NCBI RefSeq assembly: GCF_001422725.1
Contig: NZ_LMMA01000032.1
Coordinates: 310,001-374,000, forward strand
Direction of reading: 5' to 3'
Source of the DNA: Flavobacterium sp. Leaf82
GTDB taxonomy: Bacteria; Bacteroidota; Bacteroidia; Flavobacteriales; Flavobacteriaceae
Length of the DNA stretch: 64,000 nucleotides
Position 1 is the first letter of the stretch. Every line of letters begins with the position of its first letter. Position numbers and translations under genes: made by a program. Of this stretch, positions 36,112-45,005 are shown piece by piece. Under the pieces are notes generated by a model. It saw only the letters and a program-made list of their open reading frames with translations, was not told the DNA's origin and made no database searches.

Positions 36112-36735
36112 ATGAGTTTACGTAAGTATTTAACGAGCCGTGTGTTTTTTGTACAAATACTAATCGCGGTTGCTATCATTGCGGTTTTAGGTTATTTGTT
36201 TATGCATTGGCTAACTTTTACAACTGATCATGGACACGAAATTGCGGTTCCTAATTTGACAAAATTGACTGAAGAGCAGGTTGAATCAAAATTAGATGAA
36301 CTGGACTTGGATTATGTGCTTTTGGATAGTGTTGATTACCGAAGTGAGTTTCCTAAATACAGTGTTGTTGAGCAAGATCCGTTGCCGGGAACCATGGTAA
36401 AAGTGGGAAGAAAAATATATATTAAAATTAATGCATCAGGATTTTCATCTGTTAAAATTCCTGATTTAATTGAGAAAACATATCGCGAAGCGGTTCCAAC
36501 TTTGAAGGCTTTAGGGCTTGAGCAGGGAACGATTACTTATATCCCGAATCTTGGAAAAGATATGGTTCTGGAGATGCGATATAAAGGTAGAAACTTAAAA
36601 GTAGGAGACCGTGTGCTTAAAGCGTCTAAAATCGACTTGGTTTTAGGAGACGGAAAAGCAAGTTATGTAGATGAAAGTCAGGCGACAGACAGTTTAGCTG
36701 CGCCAACTACTGAAACCCCAAAAGATGAACAATAA
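36112..36735 (+). CDS. PASTA-domain membrane protein
   Basis: 207 residues from the ATG at 36112 (MSLRKYLTSRVFFVQ). I prefer this start because the promoter lies inside the longer frame. One membrane segment (about residues 11-33) is followed by two PASTA domains (HEIAVPNLTKLTEEQVESKL and SSVKIPDLIEKTYREAVPTL) and a Thr/Ala/Asp tail. PASTA domains bind peptidoglycan stem peptides or fold as spacers; there is no kinase or transpeptidase domain. The next gene starts inside this one (11-base overlap). Near ddl, so a cell-wall link is plausible. Confidence 0.85.
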   Translation: MSLRKYLTSRVFFVQILIAVAIIAVLGYLFMHWLTFTTDHGHEIAVPNLTKLTEEQVESKLDELDLDYVLLDSVDYRSEFPKYSVVEQDPLPGTMVKVGRKIYIKINASGFSSVKIPDLIEKTYREAVPTLKALGLEQGTITYIPNLGKDMVLEMRYKGRNLKVGDRVLKASKIDLVLGDGKASYVDESQATDSLAAPTTETPKDEQ

Positions 36736-37768
36736 TAATGAAAATTTAGATCTGGAAGACGAATTATTCGAGCATTTTAGATTTGAAGTCCCTAAAGGTC
36801 AAGCGTTTTTGCGTATTGACAAGTATTTAATGAATTTGATTCAGAATGCGACGCGTAACAAGATTCAGAACGCAGCAACTGAAGGAAATATTTTTGTAAA
36901 TGATATTCCGGTTAAGTCAAATTATAAAGTAAAACCGCTTGATGTTGTGACGGTTATGTTAACGCATCCGCCATTTGAAAACCATATTCTTCCGGAAGAT
37001 CTTCCGTTGAATATTGTTTATGAAGATGATGCTTTATTGCTGATTAACAAAGAGCCGGGAATGGTGGTACATCCGGGTCACGGAAATTACACCGGAACTC
37101 TGGTAAATGCTTTGGCACATCATTTTGATAATTTGCCAATGAACAGCAGCGAACGTCCGGGATTGGTTCATAGAATTGATAAGGATACGTCAGGACTTTT
37201 GGTTGTGGCTAAGACCGAAGCTGCAATGACGCATTTGGCGAAACAATTTGAAGCTAAAACTTCTGAGCGTGAGTATATTGCCCTTGTTTGGGGAAATGTT
37301 GCCGAAGAAGAAGGAACTATCGAAGGAAATCTTGCGAGACATTTAAAAGATAGAATGCAAATGGCGGTTTTTGCAGATCCTGAAATTGGGAAACCTGCCA
37401 TTACACATTATAAAGTATTGGAACGTTTTGGTTATGTAACCCTGATTTCTTGTAGATTAGAAACGGGAAGAACGCACCAGATTCGTGCGCATATGAAACA
37501 TATTGGACATCCGCTTTTTAATGACGAACGTTATGGTGGTCATTTGATTTTAAAGGGAACTACTTTTACAAAATACAAGCAGTTTATTGATAATTGTTTT
37601 AAAGCGTTGCCACGTCAGGCTTTGCATGCTAAGACACTTGGTTTTGTGCATCCAACAACAGGCGAAATGATGCGCTTTGATACGGAATTACCTCAGGATT
37701 TTCAGGATTGTATCGAGAAATGGCGCAATTATGGAAAGACGCATAATATGGAAGATGAAGAGAACTAA
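36725..37768 (+). CDS. RluD-type pseudouridine synthase
   Basis: 347 residues: an N-terminal S4 RNA-binding domain (FLRIDKYLMNLIQNATRNKI) and the RluA/RluD catalytic domain with the active-site Asp in HRIDKDTSGLLVVAKT. Further motifs: NKEPGMVVHPGHGN and ETGRTHQIRAHM. Likely modifies 23S rRNA uridines 1911/1915/1917, as RluD. Translation is coupled to the PASTA gene by an 11-base overlap. Confidence 0.93.
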   Translation: MNNNNENLDLEDELFEHFRFEVPKGQAFLRIDKYLMNLIQNATRNKIQNAATEGNIFVNDIPVKSNYKVKPLDVVTVMLTHPPFENHILPEDLPLNIVYEDDALLLINKEPGMVVHPGHGNYTGTLVNALAHHFDNLPMNSSERPGLVHRIDKDTSGLLVVAKTEAAMTHLAKQFEAKTSEREYIALVWGNVAEEEGTIEGNLARHLKDRMQMAVFADPEIGKPAITHYKVLERFGYVTLISCRLETGRTHQIRAHMKHIGHPLFNDERYGGHLILKGTTFTKYKQFIDNCFKALPRQALHAKTLGFVHPTTGEMMRFDTELPQDFQDCIEKWRNYGKTHNMEDEEN

Positions 37769-37812
37769 TTAGATAATTTGTCAATTAGAAAATTAGATAA
37801 TTTCTTAATAAT

Positions 37813-37841
37813 AAAAAAAGCTCCTTTTTTGAGCTTTTTTT
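37813..37841. terminator. bidirectional terminator
   Basis: AAAAAAAGCTC / GAGCTTTTTTT with a six-T loop between two convergent genes. Confidence 0.8.
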
Positions 37842-37850
37842 ATTATATAT

Positions 37851-38339
37851 CTAATCAATTATGACTTTTCTATTTAGAAATAGTGAAATTTTATGCGCAA
37901 TCTCGATGGCTTCTTTCTCGCCTAATCTTTTTTTGATTATATAATCGTGAGAAGAACCAGGAAAAATTTTTAAATAAATAATCCATCCGCTCTCAAATTT
38001 ATTGATGCTATTATAAATGTTTACAGATTGTAATTTGTTTAGATTGCAATGAAACTTATCATTAATAAACAAATTTTCTTCTTGAATGTTGAATTTGTGA
38101 TATTTGTTTTTTGTCCACTCGTAGTATTTATTAAATGTTAGATATAATAGAAGAAGGATTAAAATTATTAATGAACCCCAAATATTTTGTATTACACCAG
38201 ATCTTATTTTTAAAGCTATTAATGTTAAAATAGATAGTGAAAATACTATTGATAGAATTGTGGAGGTCTTATTAAAATTAAAAGAAATAATGATTTCGTT
38301 ATTTACCATTTTCTTAATAATATATTTTTCCATCGTCAA
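37851..38339 (-). CDS. small membrane protein of unknown function
   Basis: 162 residues (possible later starts, e.g. MVNNEIIISF at residue 11). Two membrane segments (about residues 27-46 and 52-70) and a ~80-residue C-terminal domain with alternating strands (YHKFNIQEENLFINDKFHCN) that resembles the PH-like domain of small YdbT/EbsA-type proteins. Function unknown. Confidence 0.6.
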   Translation of the reverse strand: MTMEKYIIKKMVNNEIIISFNFNKTSTILSIVFSLSILTLIALKIRSGVIQNIWGSLIILILLLLYLTFNKYYEWTKNKYHKFNIQEENLFINDKFHCNLNKLQSVNIYNSINKFESGWIIYLKIFPGSSHDYIIKKRLGEKEAIEIAHKISLFLNRKVIID

Positions 38340-38391
38340 ATATATGTACTAATTTAATAGATTGTATATAGATCAAAAGAGTGTTTTTCTA

Positions 38392-39003
38392 CTAAATACT
38401 TTTTATTATTAAATCTATGATTTTTACTTCGCCGTTTGTTAGAAAACCTAATTTACCTTTTTCATTTAATTTACTTTTTTCAATAGAACATTCTAAGAAG
38501 TTTTCGTTGTCAACAGAGAAGAATAATTGATTATTTGAAACCCTGATTTTTACGGCATACCATTTATTGTTTTCGAGTTTCATTGGTTTTTTAAACAAAG
38601 TTGGACCGCCTCGTTTGCCATATTCGTCGCTGTTTTTATTATAAACTCCTCTGCCTATCACAATATTCTGGTCGATTTGGTACAGATAAGTTCTGATGTA
38701 ATTCTCTTTGTCGATATTTAACATTACTTCAAAAAGAGATTCTTTGGTCATGTTTACTTTAAAATCGATCTCATAATTTTCAGGCAGTTGTTTTTTAGAT
38801 TCTATAACGCCCCAATGCATTGGACCTCCAATTCCTTTTAAGGTATCTTTTTCCAGAAACCATTCTTTGGGATTTGATTTCCATTCTGATTTTAAAGAAC
38901 CGCTTTCACTTATTTTGTATTGATGTTTTGCTGTCGAAATTGTTCCGCAACATGAAGTGATTACTATTGAAAAGGCTGATAATACGATATGTTTAATTCT
39001 CAT
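38392..39003 (-). CDS. lipoprotein with concanavalin-like domain
   Basis: 203 residues; lipobox IVITSC gives Cys18. The body has the pattern of a jelly-roll (WFLEKDTLKGIGGPMHWGVI, NYEIDFKVNMTKESLFEVML, NKWYAVKIRVSNNQLFFSVD, GKLGFLTNGEVKIIDLIIKS), as in DUF1080/LamG-like domains that bind or cleave sugars. No catalytic residues can be assigned. Ends nine bases before the ABC gene upstream on the same strand ends, so they may be cotranscribed. Confidence 0.65.
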   Translation of the reverse strand: MRIKHIVLSAFSIVITSCCGTISTAKHQYKISESGSLKSEWKSNPKEWFLEKDTLKGIGGPMHWGVIESKKQLPENYEIDFKVNMTKESLFEVMLNIDKENYIRTYLYQIDQNIVIGRGVYNKNSDEYGKRGGPTLFKKPMKLENNKWYAVKIRVSNNQLFFSVDNENFLECSIEKSKLNEKGKLGFLTNGEVKIIDLIIKSI

Positions 39004-39011
39004 TTGTTTTT

Positions 39012-40253
39012 TTAGTTTAACTCTGAGTGGTATTTAATTTTACCAATAGATCCTGCAGGATTTGGTAAAAGTTCAAAAACCGAAGTAGGAGCGAGGCCAG
39101 TTTCTATACGATGCGAAACATATAAAATACTAACATTTGTTTCTTGTTTAATGGTATTGATAAGCTGAATGACCAAATCGACATTTTCGTCGTCTAATCC
39201 TTCTACTGGTTCGTCTAAAATTAATAATGGCGGATGTTTTAAAACGGCACGAACAATTAAGGCAACTCTTTGCTGACCGATAGAAAGATCGATAAAACGT
39301 TTTTTTCGTAAGTCACTCATTTCAATTACTTCGAGCCATTGTGTAACAATTTGTTTTTGATGCGTTGTTGGCTCAATATAAAGTCCGATTGAGTCGAAAA
39401 AACCGGAAAGGATCATTTCTTCTAAAGTATGTCCTTTCTGAAATAAATCAGTCATCGAAGTAGTAAAGATTCCGATTTGTTTTTTGATGTCCCAAACACT
39501 TTCTCCAGTTCCTTTTTTTCTTCCGAATAAATGTAAATTTTGTCCGAAACCTTTTGGATTATCTCCTGTTATCAAAGATAAAATGGTGCTTTTTCCGGAG
39601 CCGTTTGGACCAATTAACTGCCAGAATTCACCTTGCTTTATTGTCCAGGAAATATTGTCTACAATTTTGCGATCATCATAACTCACAGATACATTTTCCA
39701 TTTTTATTAATACACTTTCGTGAAAGGAATGTGGCTCAATAGCTTTTGGAATTGCTGCTGTATTTAACGTTTTAAAATGATTGATGTTTTTAGGAATTGG
39801 ATGCAGTTCAAACGTATTGTCTTTAATCTGTGCTTTGTTTGGAACAAAAGCTAAAACATCGACTATGCGATTTACGATTTGAATAATAGCGATTTCATCC
39901 GTTAAATCTTTTAATGATTCGGCTAAAATTACGCGTGAAGCCTGATCTAAGTGATCAAACGGATTATCGAAAATGATAAAATCCGGTCTTTGATTGATAC
40001 AGTATTTCAGAAACTCTTTCTTGCGTTCTCCTGATGAAAAAGTTCTGAGTTGTCTGTGTGATTCCGGAGATGCTTCTACAGTATCGTATTGATATTCTTT
40101 TTCGATAAATTTTTCAATCGCAATGTCTGAAAACAAAATGCCTTTTTGATTGTTAAAAACGGCTAATTCTCCTTTGGCCTGGCTGGAAAGTAAAGTATCT
40201 ATAAAAGCTTTTTTATTTACGTGATTTGATAATAGGATATCCCAATGTTGCAT
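39012..40253 (-). CDS. double ABC-ATPase protein, ModF-like
   Basis: 413 residues from MQHWDILLSN (in-frame start 16 residues earlier is less likely). Two ABC modules. The C-terminal one is complete: Walker A GPNGSGKST, signature LSIGQQRVAL, Walker B LLILDEPVEGLDD and switch His in SHRIETG. The N-terminal one has no Walker A, a signature-like SSGERKK, and a Walker B FIIFDNPFDHLD in which the catalytic Glu is Asn. So only one functional ATP site pair is likely. No permease is nearby; E. coli ModF has the same layout and unknown function. Confidence 0.85.
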   Translation of the reverse strand: MQHWDILLSNHVNKKAFIDTLLSSQAKGELAVFNNQKGILFSDIAIEKFIEKEYQYDTVEASPESHRQLRTFSSGERKKEFLKYCINQRPDFIIFDNPFDHLDQASRVILAESLKDLTDEIAIIQIVNRIVDVLAFVPNKAQIKDNTFELHPIPKNINHFKTLNTAAIPKAIEPHSFHESVLIKMENVSVSYDDRKIVDNISWTIKQGEFWQLIGPNGSGKSTILSLITGDNPKGFGQNLHLFGRKKGTGESVWDIKKQIGIFTTSMTDLFQKGHTLEEMILSGFFDSIGLYIEPTTHQKQIVTQWLEVIEMSDLRKKRFIDLSIGQQRVALIVRAVLKHPPLLILDEPVEGLDDENVDLVIQLINTIKQETNVSILYVSHRIETGLAPTSVFELLPNPAGSIGKIKYHSELN

Positions 40254-40293
40254 TTTTAAAATATTATTTATGTAGACAAAGATTAATAATTTT

Positions 40294-40355
40294 TTTGCCA
40301 CAGATTAAAAAGATTAGAATGATTAATCCTTTTAATCTTTTTAATCTGTGGCAAA
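40294..40355. repeat. long AT-rich inverted repeat
   Basis: TTTGCCACAGATTAAAAAGA.. and its complement ..TTTTTAATCTGTGGCAAA form a nearly perfect ~23-bp stem, lying between the rhodanese and ABC genes. Terminator-like or a short repetitive element. Confidence 0.7.
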
Positions 40356-40371
40356 TAGAAAGTTTTTTAAT

Positions 40372-41226
40372 TTATTTGTTTTCTTTTGTTGCCAATTCGC
40401 GATCATTTCTAGACCATTCGCTCCAGGAACCTACATAAAGTTTAGGAATTGGTAGCCCGGCATAATCCATTGCTAATAAAGTATGACACGCCGTAACGCC
40501 TGAACCACAATGCACGATTATATTTTCAGGACTTTTATTTCCTGTAATTTCAACATATTTCTCTGCTAAAACTTCGGCTGGTTTATAGAATCCATCGTCG
40601 TCTAAATTTTCGCTAAACGGAACATTTATAGCACCGGGAATATGCCCTGCAATTAAATCCATCGGTTCTGTAAGACCATCAAACCTATTTTTATCTCTTA
40701 CATCAATTACAACATTTTGAGTATTATTTCGGGCTTTTTCGACCTCATCAATATCGGCTGTAGCCAATTTCCATTTTGAAACCGGGTATTTTTCAGTTGC
40801 TGTAAAATGTTCGATCTTTGTGCTTACAGGATAACCAGTTTTTATGGCTGCTTGTAAACCTCCGTTTAATACCTGAACTTTTTCATGACCAATTGCACGC
40901 AACATCCACCAAAATCTCGCTGCAGCATTCGATCCGTTTTTATCATCGTAAATTACAACTTGACTCGATGGTGAAATTCCAATTTTAGCGAGCAATTCAG
41001 CAAATTTTTCTAAAGAAGGCAAAGGATGTCTTCCTCCGTTTGCGGGATTTTCAACTGTTGCCAAATCGCGATTCAAATCGACGTAACGCGCACCTTTTAG
41101 ATGTTCGTTTTTGTAATTTTCTTCAGCATTAATTCCTGCTCTGGCATCGACGATTATAATAGTACGAGAATCTTTTAAGTTTAAAAGTTCTTCAGCATTT
41201 ATAATGGGAGATAATTTGTTTGACAT
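40372..41226 (-). CDS. two-domain rhodanese sulfurtransferase
   Basis: 284 residues, two rhodanese domains. The active-site Cys lies in the C-terminal domain, in HCGSGVTACHTLL (loop CGSGVTA, typical of thiosulfate or 3-mercaptopyruvate sulfurtransferase). WMLRAIGHEKVQVLNGGLQA and RFDGLTEPMDLIAGHIPGAI support this. Transfers sulfane sulfur to cyanide or thiols. The loop alone does not decide the donor. Single gene. Confidence 0.92.
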   Translation of the reverse strand: MSNKLSPIINAEELLNLKDSRTIIIVDARAGINAEENYKNEHLKGARYVDLNRDLATVENPANGGRHPLPSLEKFAELLAKIGISPSSQVVIYDDKNGSNAAARFWWMLRAIGHEKVQVLNGGLQAAIKTGYPVSTKIEHFTATEKYPVSKWKLATADIDEVEKARNNTQNVVIDVRDKNRFDGLTEPMDLIAGHIPGAINVPFSENLDDDGFYKPAEVLAEKYVEITGNKSPENIIVHCGSGVTACHTLLAMDYAGLPIPKLYVGSWSEWSRNDRELATKENK

Positions 41227-41262
41227 CTTAATTCTTTTTTATTGACAAATAATAATGATGTA

Positions 41263-41652
41263 TTAATCGGGAATTTTTTCGATTAATATTTCATTATCAG
41301 CTTTGTCGTAATACGTACAAGTCATTTCGATGATATCAACACGCCATTTTGCAATTCCGGATTGTGCGGCATGATTGCAAAAGGTTAGATAATCTGTTTG
41401 ACCGTCCTGATGCATTACTAAAAATTCAATGAAACGTTCTTTATTAGCTGAATCAGCAACTTTAATTTCGTTATATTTTTCGTCTGCCGAAACTTTGTAA
41501 TTGTTTACGCCATAATATTCTACGTTACCGTTATTAACATAAGTGTCATAACCTTTTACGCCCAAAATAATCAGGTCTTGTATATAATTTGGAAAATCTG
41601 CACCGCTTTGTACTTTGGCATGTGCTTCTTTTATTTGTTCGATTGTAAACAT
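41263..41652 (-). CDS. DUF1398 family protein
   Basis: 129 residues matching the YbcV/DUF1398 family: FTIEQIKEAHAKVQSGADFP at the N-terminus, GVKGYDTYVNNGNVEYYG, and the end CTYYDKADNEILIEKIP. No known function; cytoplasmic. Confidence 0.85.
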   Translation of the reverse strand: MFTIEQIKEAHAKVQSGADFPNYIQDLIILGVKGYDTYVNNGNVEYYGVNNYKVSADEKYNEIKVADSANKERFIEFLVMHQDGQTDYLTFCNHAAQSGIAKWRVDIIEMTCTYYDKADNEILIEKIPD

Positions 41653-41769
41653 GTGTTTTAGTTTTTAAGTTAAAGTTTGTTTCTAATTTCAAGAATTAGC
41701 ATGAATTTATATTCGGAATGATTTCAAGTATTTATTCGCGCAAATTCTTGCAATTCGTGGGTTTAAAAT

Positions 41770-42762
41770 TTATTGTTTCAAAAATACGATTAATGGTTTT
41801 ATAAATTGATCAAAAGATTCGATGTGCGGTAAATGTCCGGTGTTTGGAACTTCGATTAGTTTTGCATTCGGAATTGATTTTTGTGTTTTCTTACCCAATT
41901 CCAGATAATTTCCCATTGTTTTTTTTACCTCTTCAGATACCAAAGGTTTTCCTATGGCGGTTTTATCCCTTGTTCCTATGATTAAAAGTGTGGGACTTTT
42001 GATATTTTTAAATTCGTATAAAACAGGTTGTGTAAAAATCATGTCATACATAAGTGCAGAATTCCAGGCAACTCTTGCATAATCCGGAGCGGTTGTCCAG
42101 CCTGCAGAAAGTTCAGCCCATTTTTGGAAATCGACATTCCATTTACCATCATAATAGTTTGCCATTTGATAGCTTTTTATGTTTTGATAATTTTGTTTTA
42201 GTTCAGATTCATACCACCAATCTACAGGTTTGTAGGGCACAACCAGTTTCCAGTCTTCCAGTCCAATTGGGTTTTCTAATACTAATTTTTGTGTAGTTTC
42301 CGGATACATTAAAGCAAATCTTGTGGCTAACATTCCGCCCATGGAATGTCCTAAAATAGTTGCTTTTTCGATCCCTAAATGATCTAATAATTTTTTGGTG
42401 TTCTCAGCCAATTGCTGAAAGGTATATTGAAAATTGTCCGGCTTGGATGATTTTCCAAATCCTATCTGATCAGGAACAATAACTCTGAAACCTTCTTTTG
42501 TCAAAGCTTTTATAGTAGTTTCCCAATAAGCGCCATTGAAGTTTTTACCATGCAGCAAAACAATATTTTTATTGTTATAATTATCAGGTTTTATATCCAT
42601 GTAAGCCATTTTAAGATATTGACGCTGATTGCTCAATTCTAAAAATTGTACAGGAAAAGGATATTCATAATTAGTTAAGTTTATGTCGAGTGCTTTTATA
42701 TTTTCCTGCTGCGAAAAACAGAAGAAAGGTAAAAGTAAGAGAATGAGTTTTATAGTTTTCAT
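41770..42762 (-). CDS. secreted alpha/beta hydrolase
   Basis: 330 residues, signal peptide MKTIKLILLLLPFFCFSQ. Alpha/beta-hydrolase features: oxyanion motif LLHGKNFNGAYW, nucleophile elbow GHSMGG, acid Asp in LLIIGTRDKTA, and final His in VPNTGHLPHIES. Probable periplasmic esterase, haloalkane or lactone hydrolase; substrate unknown. Confidence 0.88.
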   Translation of the reverse strand: MKTIKLILLLLPFFCFSQQENIKALDINLTNYEYPFPVQFLELSNQRQYLKMAYMDIKPDNYNNKNIVLLHGKNFNGAYWETTIKALTKEGFRVIVPDQIGFGKSSKPDNFQYTFQQLAENTKKLLDHLGIEKATILGHSMGGMLATRFALMYPETTQKLVLENPIGLEDWKLVVPYKPVDWWYESELKQNYQNIKSYQMANYYDGKWNVDFQKWAELSAGWTTAPDYARVAWNSALMYDMIFTQPVLYEFKNIKSPTLLIIGTRDKTAIGKPLVSEEVKKTMGNYLELGKKTQKSIPNAKLIEVPNTGHLPHIESFDQFIKPLIVFLKQ

Positions 42763-42865
42763 TTTTTGAATGTATTTCGTTTTGGAGTATTTATAAAATT
42801 AAAGTTAACGATTTTAAATTCAAAAAATAAAATCTTAAAGTTATCAGAAAATATCTGTATTAAGA

Positions 42866-43708
42866 TTATGCCATTACTGCTACAGTATTTAAAGCGATTT
42901 CGGCTAGTTTTTTATCTCCGGTAATTTCTACTTTTTCTTTTGCCTGCTCAGGAGTCATTCCTTTAGAAAATAATAACCATGCATCATTAGGATTAATTTT
43001 TATAATTGCACTTGGTTCCGCATTTAACGATTCTGTAAATATCCATTCATTTTCTTGCTTAATAATATTCCATTGACCACCAATTTCTGTATTTACAATC
43101 AGCGTTACAATTGTACCCATTTCGGCAGCGACATTTTTATAGGTATGAGGTAATGCATACATAAATGTACTAATGAAAGGATGGAATAAAGGCTTTGTTA
43201 AAAGTGCCTGTTTTCTAACGGCGTCTCTAATTTGTTGCTGATGTAAAAATTTTTCAGTGTATTCACGAGCAATATGAAACCAGTTCAACGAGGTTTCTTC
43301 TCCTGCCCATGCAACCGAAAAAACAGCATTTTCGAATGGATTTAATGTCAATAAATGTTCTGAATATTGTTTGCCGGTTGTTTCTAATAATTGGGTTAAT
43401 ACAACCGGACTTAATCGTTTTGTTGCATTTGTCCAGTTCATATTAAGCTGATTTAAAAATGCAACCAGATCATTATAGGAATTAATATTTTCTGGTTTTT
43501 CTCCAAAATAACCATCTCTTAATATCGATAAACCTCTTAGATTTCCGTCCAGCAAATGAGATGCAATATCTTTTACGGTCCATTTTTTGGCAACGGTTTG
43601 TGCATTCCATTCTTCATCGGTTAACGAATTTAGAAGTTCTATCAATAAGTCGTCTAAAATAGAAAAAAGGTGTACTGTTTTTATAGGAACAATTTCTGGA
43701 GATGCCAT
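42866..43708 (-). CDS. maleylpyruvate-isomerase-type (DinB-like) protein
   Basis: 280 residues. The first ~170 form a DinB/maleylpyruvate isomerase N-terminal four-helix domain with WTVKDIASHLLDGN (metal-binding His) and WFHIAREYTEKFLHQQQ. The C-terminal part is a sterol-carrier-like region (WLLFSKGMTPEQAKEKVEIT). Thiol-dependent isomerase or transferase chemistry is suggested by the family, but the substrate is unknown. It follows the MscS gene after eight bases, probably one operon. Confidence 0.75.
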   Translation of the reverse strand: MASPEIVPIKTVHLFSILDDLLIELLNSLTDEEWNAQTVAKKWTVKDIASHLLDGNLRGLSILRDGYFGEKPENINSYNDLVAFLNQLNMNWTNATKRLSPVVLTQLLETTGKQYSEHLLTLNPFENAVFSVAWAGEETSLNWFHIAREYTEKFLHQQQIRDAVRKQALLTKPLFHPFISTFMYALPHTYKNVAAEMGTIVTLIVNTEIGGQWNIIKQENEWIFTESLNAEPSAIIKINPNDAWLLFSKGMTPEQAKEKVEITGDKKLAEIALNTVAVMA

Positions 43709-43716
43709 AATCAGAG

Positions 43717-44577
43717 TTATTTTTCAGTAGTTTTTGTATCGTTATTTTTGAAAGTCACGACTCTTTGCGGATAAGGAATATCAATATTATCCTCATCAAA
43801 ACGTTTTTTTATACTTTGCAGTAAATCGCAATACATCACAAAGCCATCTGTAGAATTTTTTGCCCACGCCCAGGCTTTTAGTGTTACGCTTGAATCTGCG
43901 AGAGCAACAACACGAGCAATTACCAAAGGTGTTTTTTGCTTTTTATTTTCAGCTGTTCTAGTATCTATAAAAAGAGGATGTTTTGCAATCTCATCCTGCA
44001 TGATTGTTAATGCATTCTCGATATTGGATTCATAACCAATTCCTATTTCGATTATTTTACAGCATTTGGTATCATGCATATTTGTGTTTACAATTATCTG
44101 ATTGCTTATAACAGAATTTGGGATTATGATTCGGTTGTTTTCAGCATCTTTCAGGACAACTTGTCGCAAATTGATATCTTCGACTGTGCCAACAAAATTG
44201 TTGATCGTGATCTTATCATTGATTCTGAAAGGTTTAAAAATCACCAGAAAAATTCCGCTTACAATATTGCTCAAGGCTTGTTGAGACGCCAAACCTGCTA
44301 CTAACGAAATAACTCCTGCGCCTGCTAAAAAGGAATGACCAATAATTTTGAATTCGGGGATTTGAATAAGAGCGAAAGCAAAGCCTAAAATATAAATTAC
44401 GGTTATGATTAAATGTTTTAAAAATTTAAAACCCGTAGCATCATATTCTTTATCGGTTAATTTTCGATATAAAAAATAGCGTAAAACTTTTTCGGTCAAA
44501 GCGCCTAATACAATTGTTGTAAAGGCGATTATGGCAATTATTATAGCTATTCTAAAGTCTTTTGAAAAGTCGATCAT
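43717..44577 (-). CDS. MscS-family small-conductance mechanosensitive channel
   Basis: 286 residues. Three membrane segments; TM3 region GAGVISLVAGLASQQALSNI lines the pore. The beta domain motif FRINDKITINNFVGTVEDIN follows. The C-terminal end RVVTFKNNDT is polar. Protects against osmotic downshock at the inner membrane. Eight bases separate it from the downstream gene. Confidence 0.92.
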   Translation of the reverse strand: MIDFSKDFRIAIIIAIIAFTTIVLGALTEKVLRYFLYRKLTDKEYDATGFKFLKHLIITVIYILGFAFALIQIPEFKIIGHSFLAGAGVISLVAGLASQQALSNIVSGIFLVIFKPFRINDKITINNFVGTVEDINLRQVVLKDAENNRIIIPNSVISNQIIVNTNMHDTKCCKIIEIGIGYESNIENALTIMQDEIAKHPLFIDTRTAENKKQKTPLVIARVVALADSSVTLKAWAWAKNSTDGFVMYCDLLQSIKKRFDEDNIDIPYPQRVVTFKNNDTKTTEK

Positions 44578-45005
44578 AAAGATTTAAGTTTTATAAAAAA
44601 TCCAAAAACTATATTTGGGATTTAAGAAATAGGTGAATTTCAGTTTCAAGCTAATTTACGAAGTTTTACAACTTTGAATGTATGTTATTTCAATAGTTTG
44701 CAGGAAGTATTAATTTTTTAATCCTGTTGCATTTAATTTTTACTTTAAATTGAAAAACAGGTACAATGAATTTGGGTTATTCACTTTGTAATAATATTAA
44801 TTTGGTTACATTTTTTGAAGTAAATCAGGCAAAATGAATGTTTTTTTAATTTTAAATTATTTTCATTTCATCTGGTTTCTGTATTCTTATGAATTGTGTA
44901 ATGTGTTGATAATTAATAATGTAAATCAGGATAGGGCAGGACGGTCTCTTTTGGTGATATTACTAATTTGGTTTATAACTATTTAACCACATTAACCAAT
45001 TTATC
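44578..45005. other. 428-bp divergent promoter region, nothing else seen
   Basis: AT-rich, between MscS (minus) and the PL1-like gene (plus). A TAATTTGG at 44969-44976 resembles a -7 element, one base off the consensus spacing. No repeat or ORF. Confidence 0.4.
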
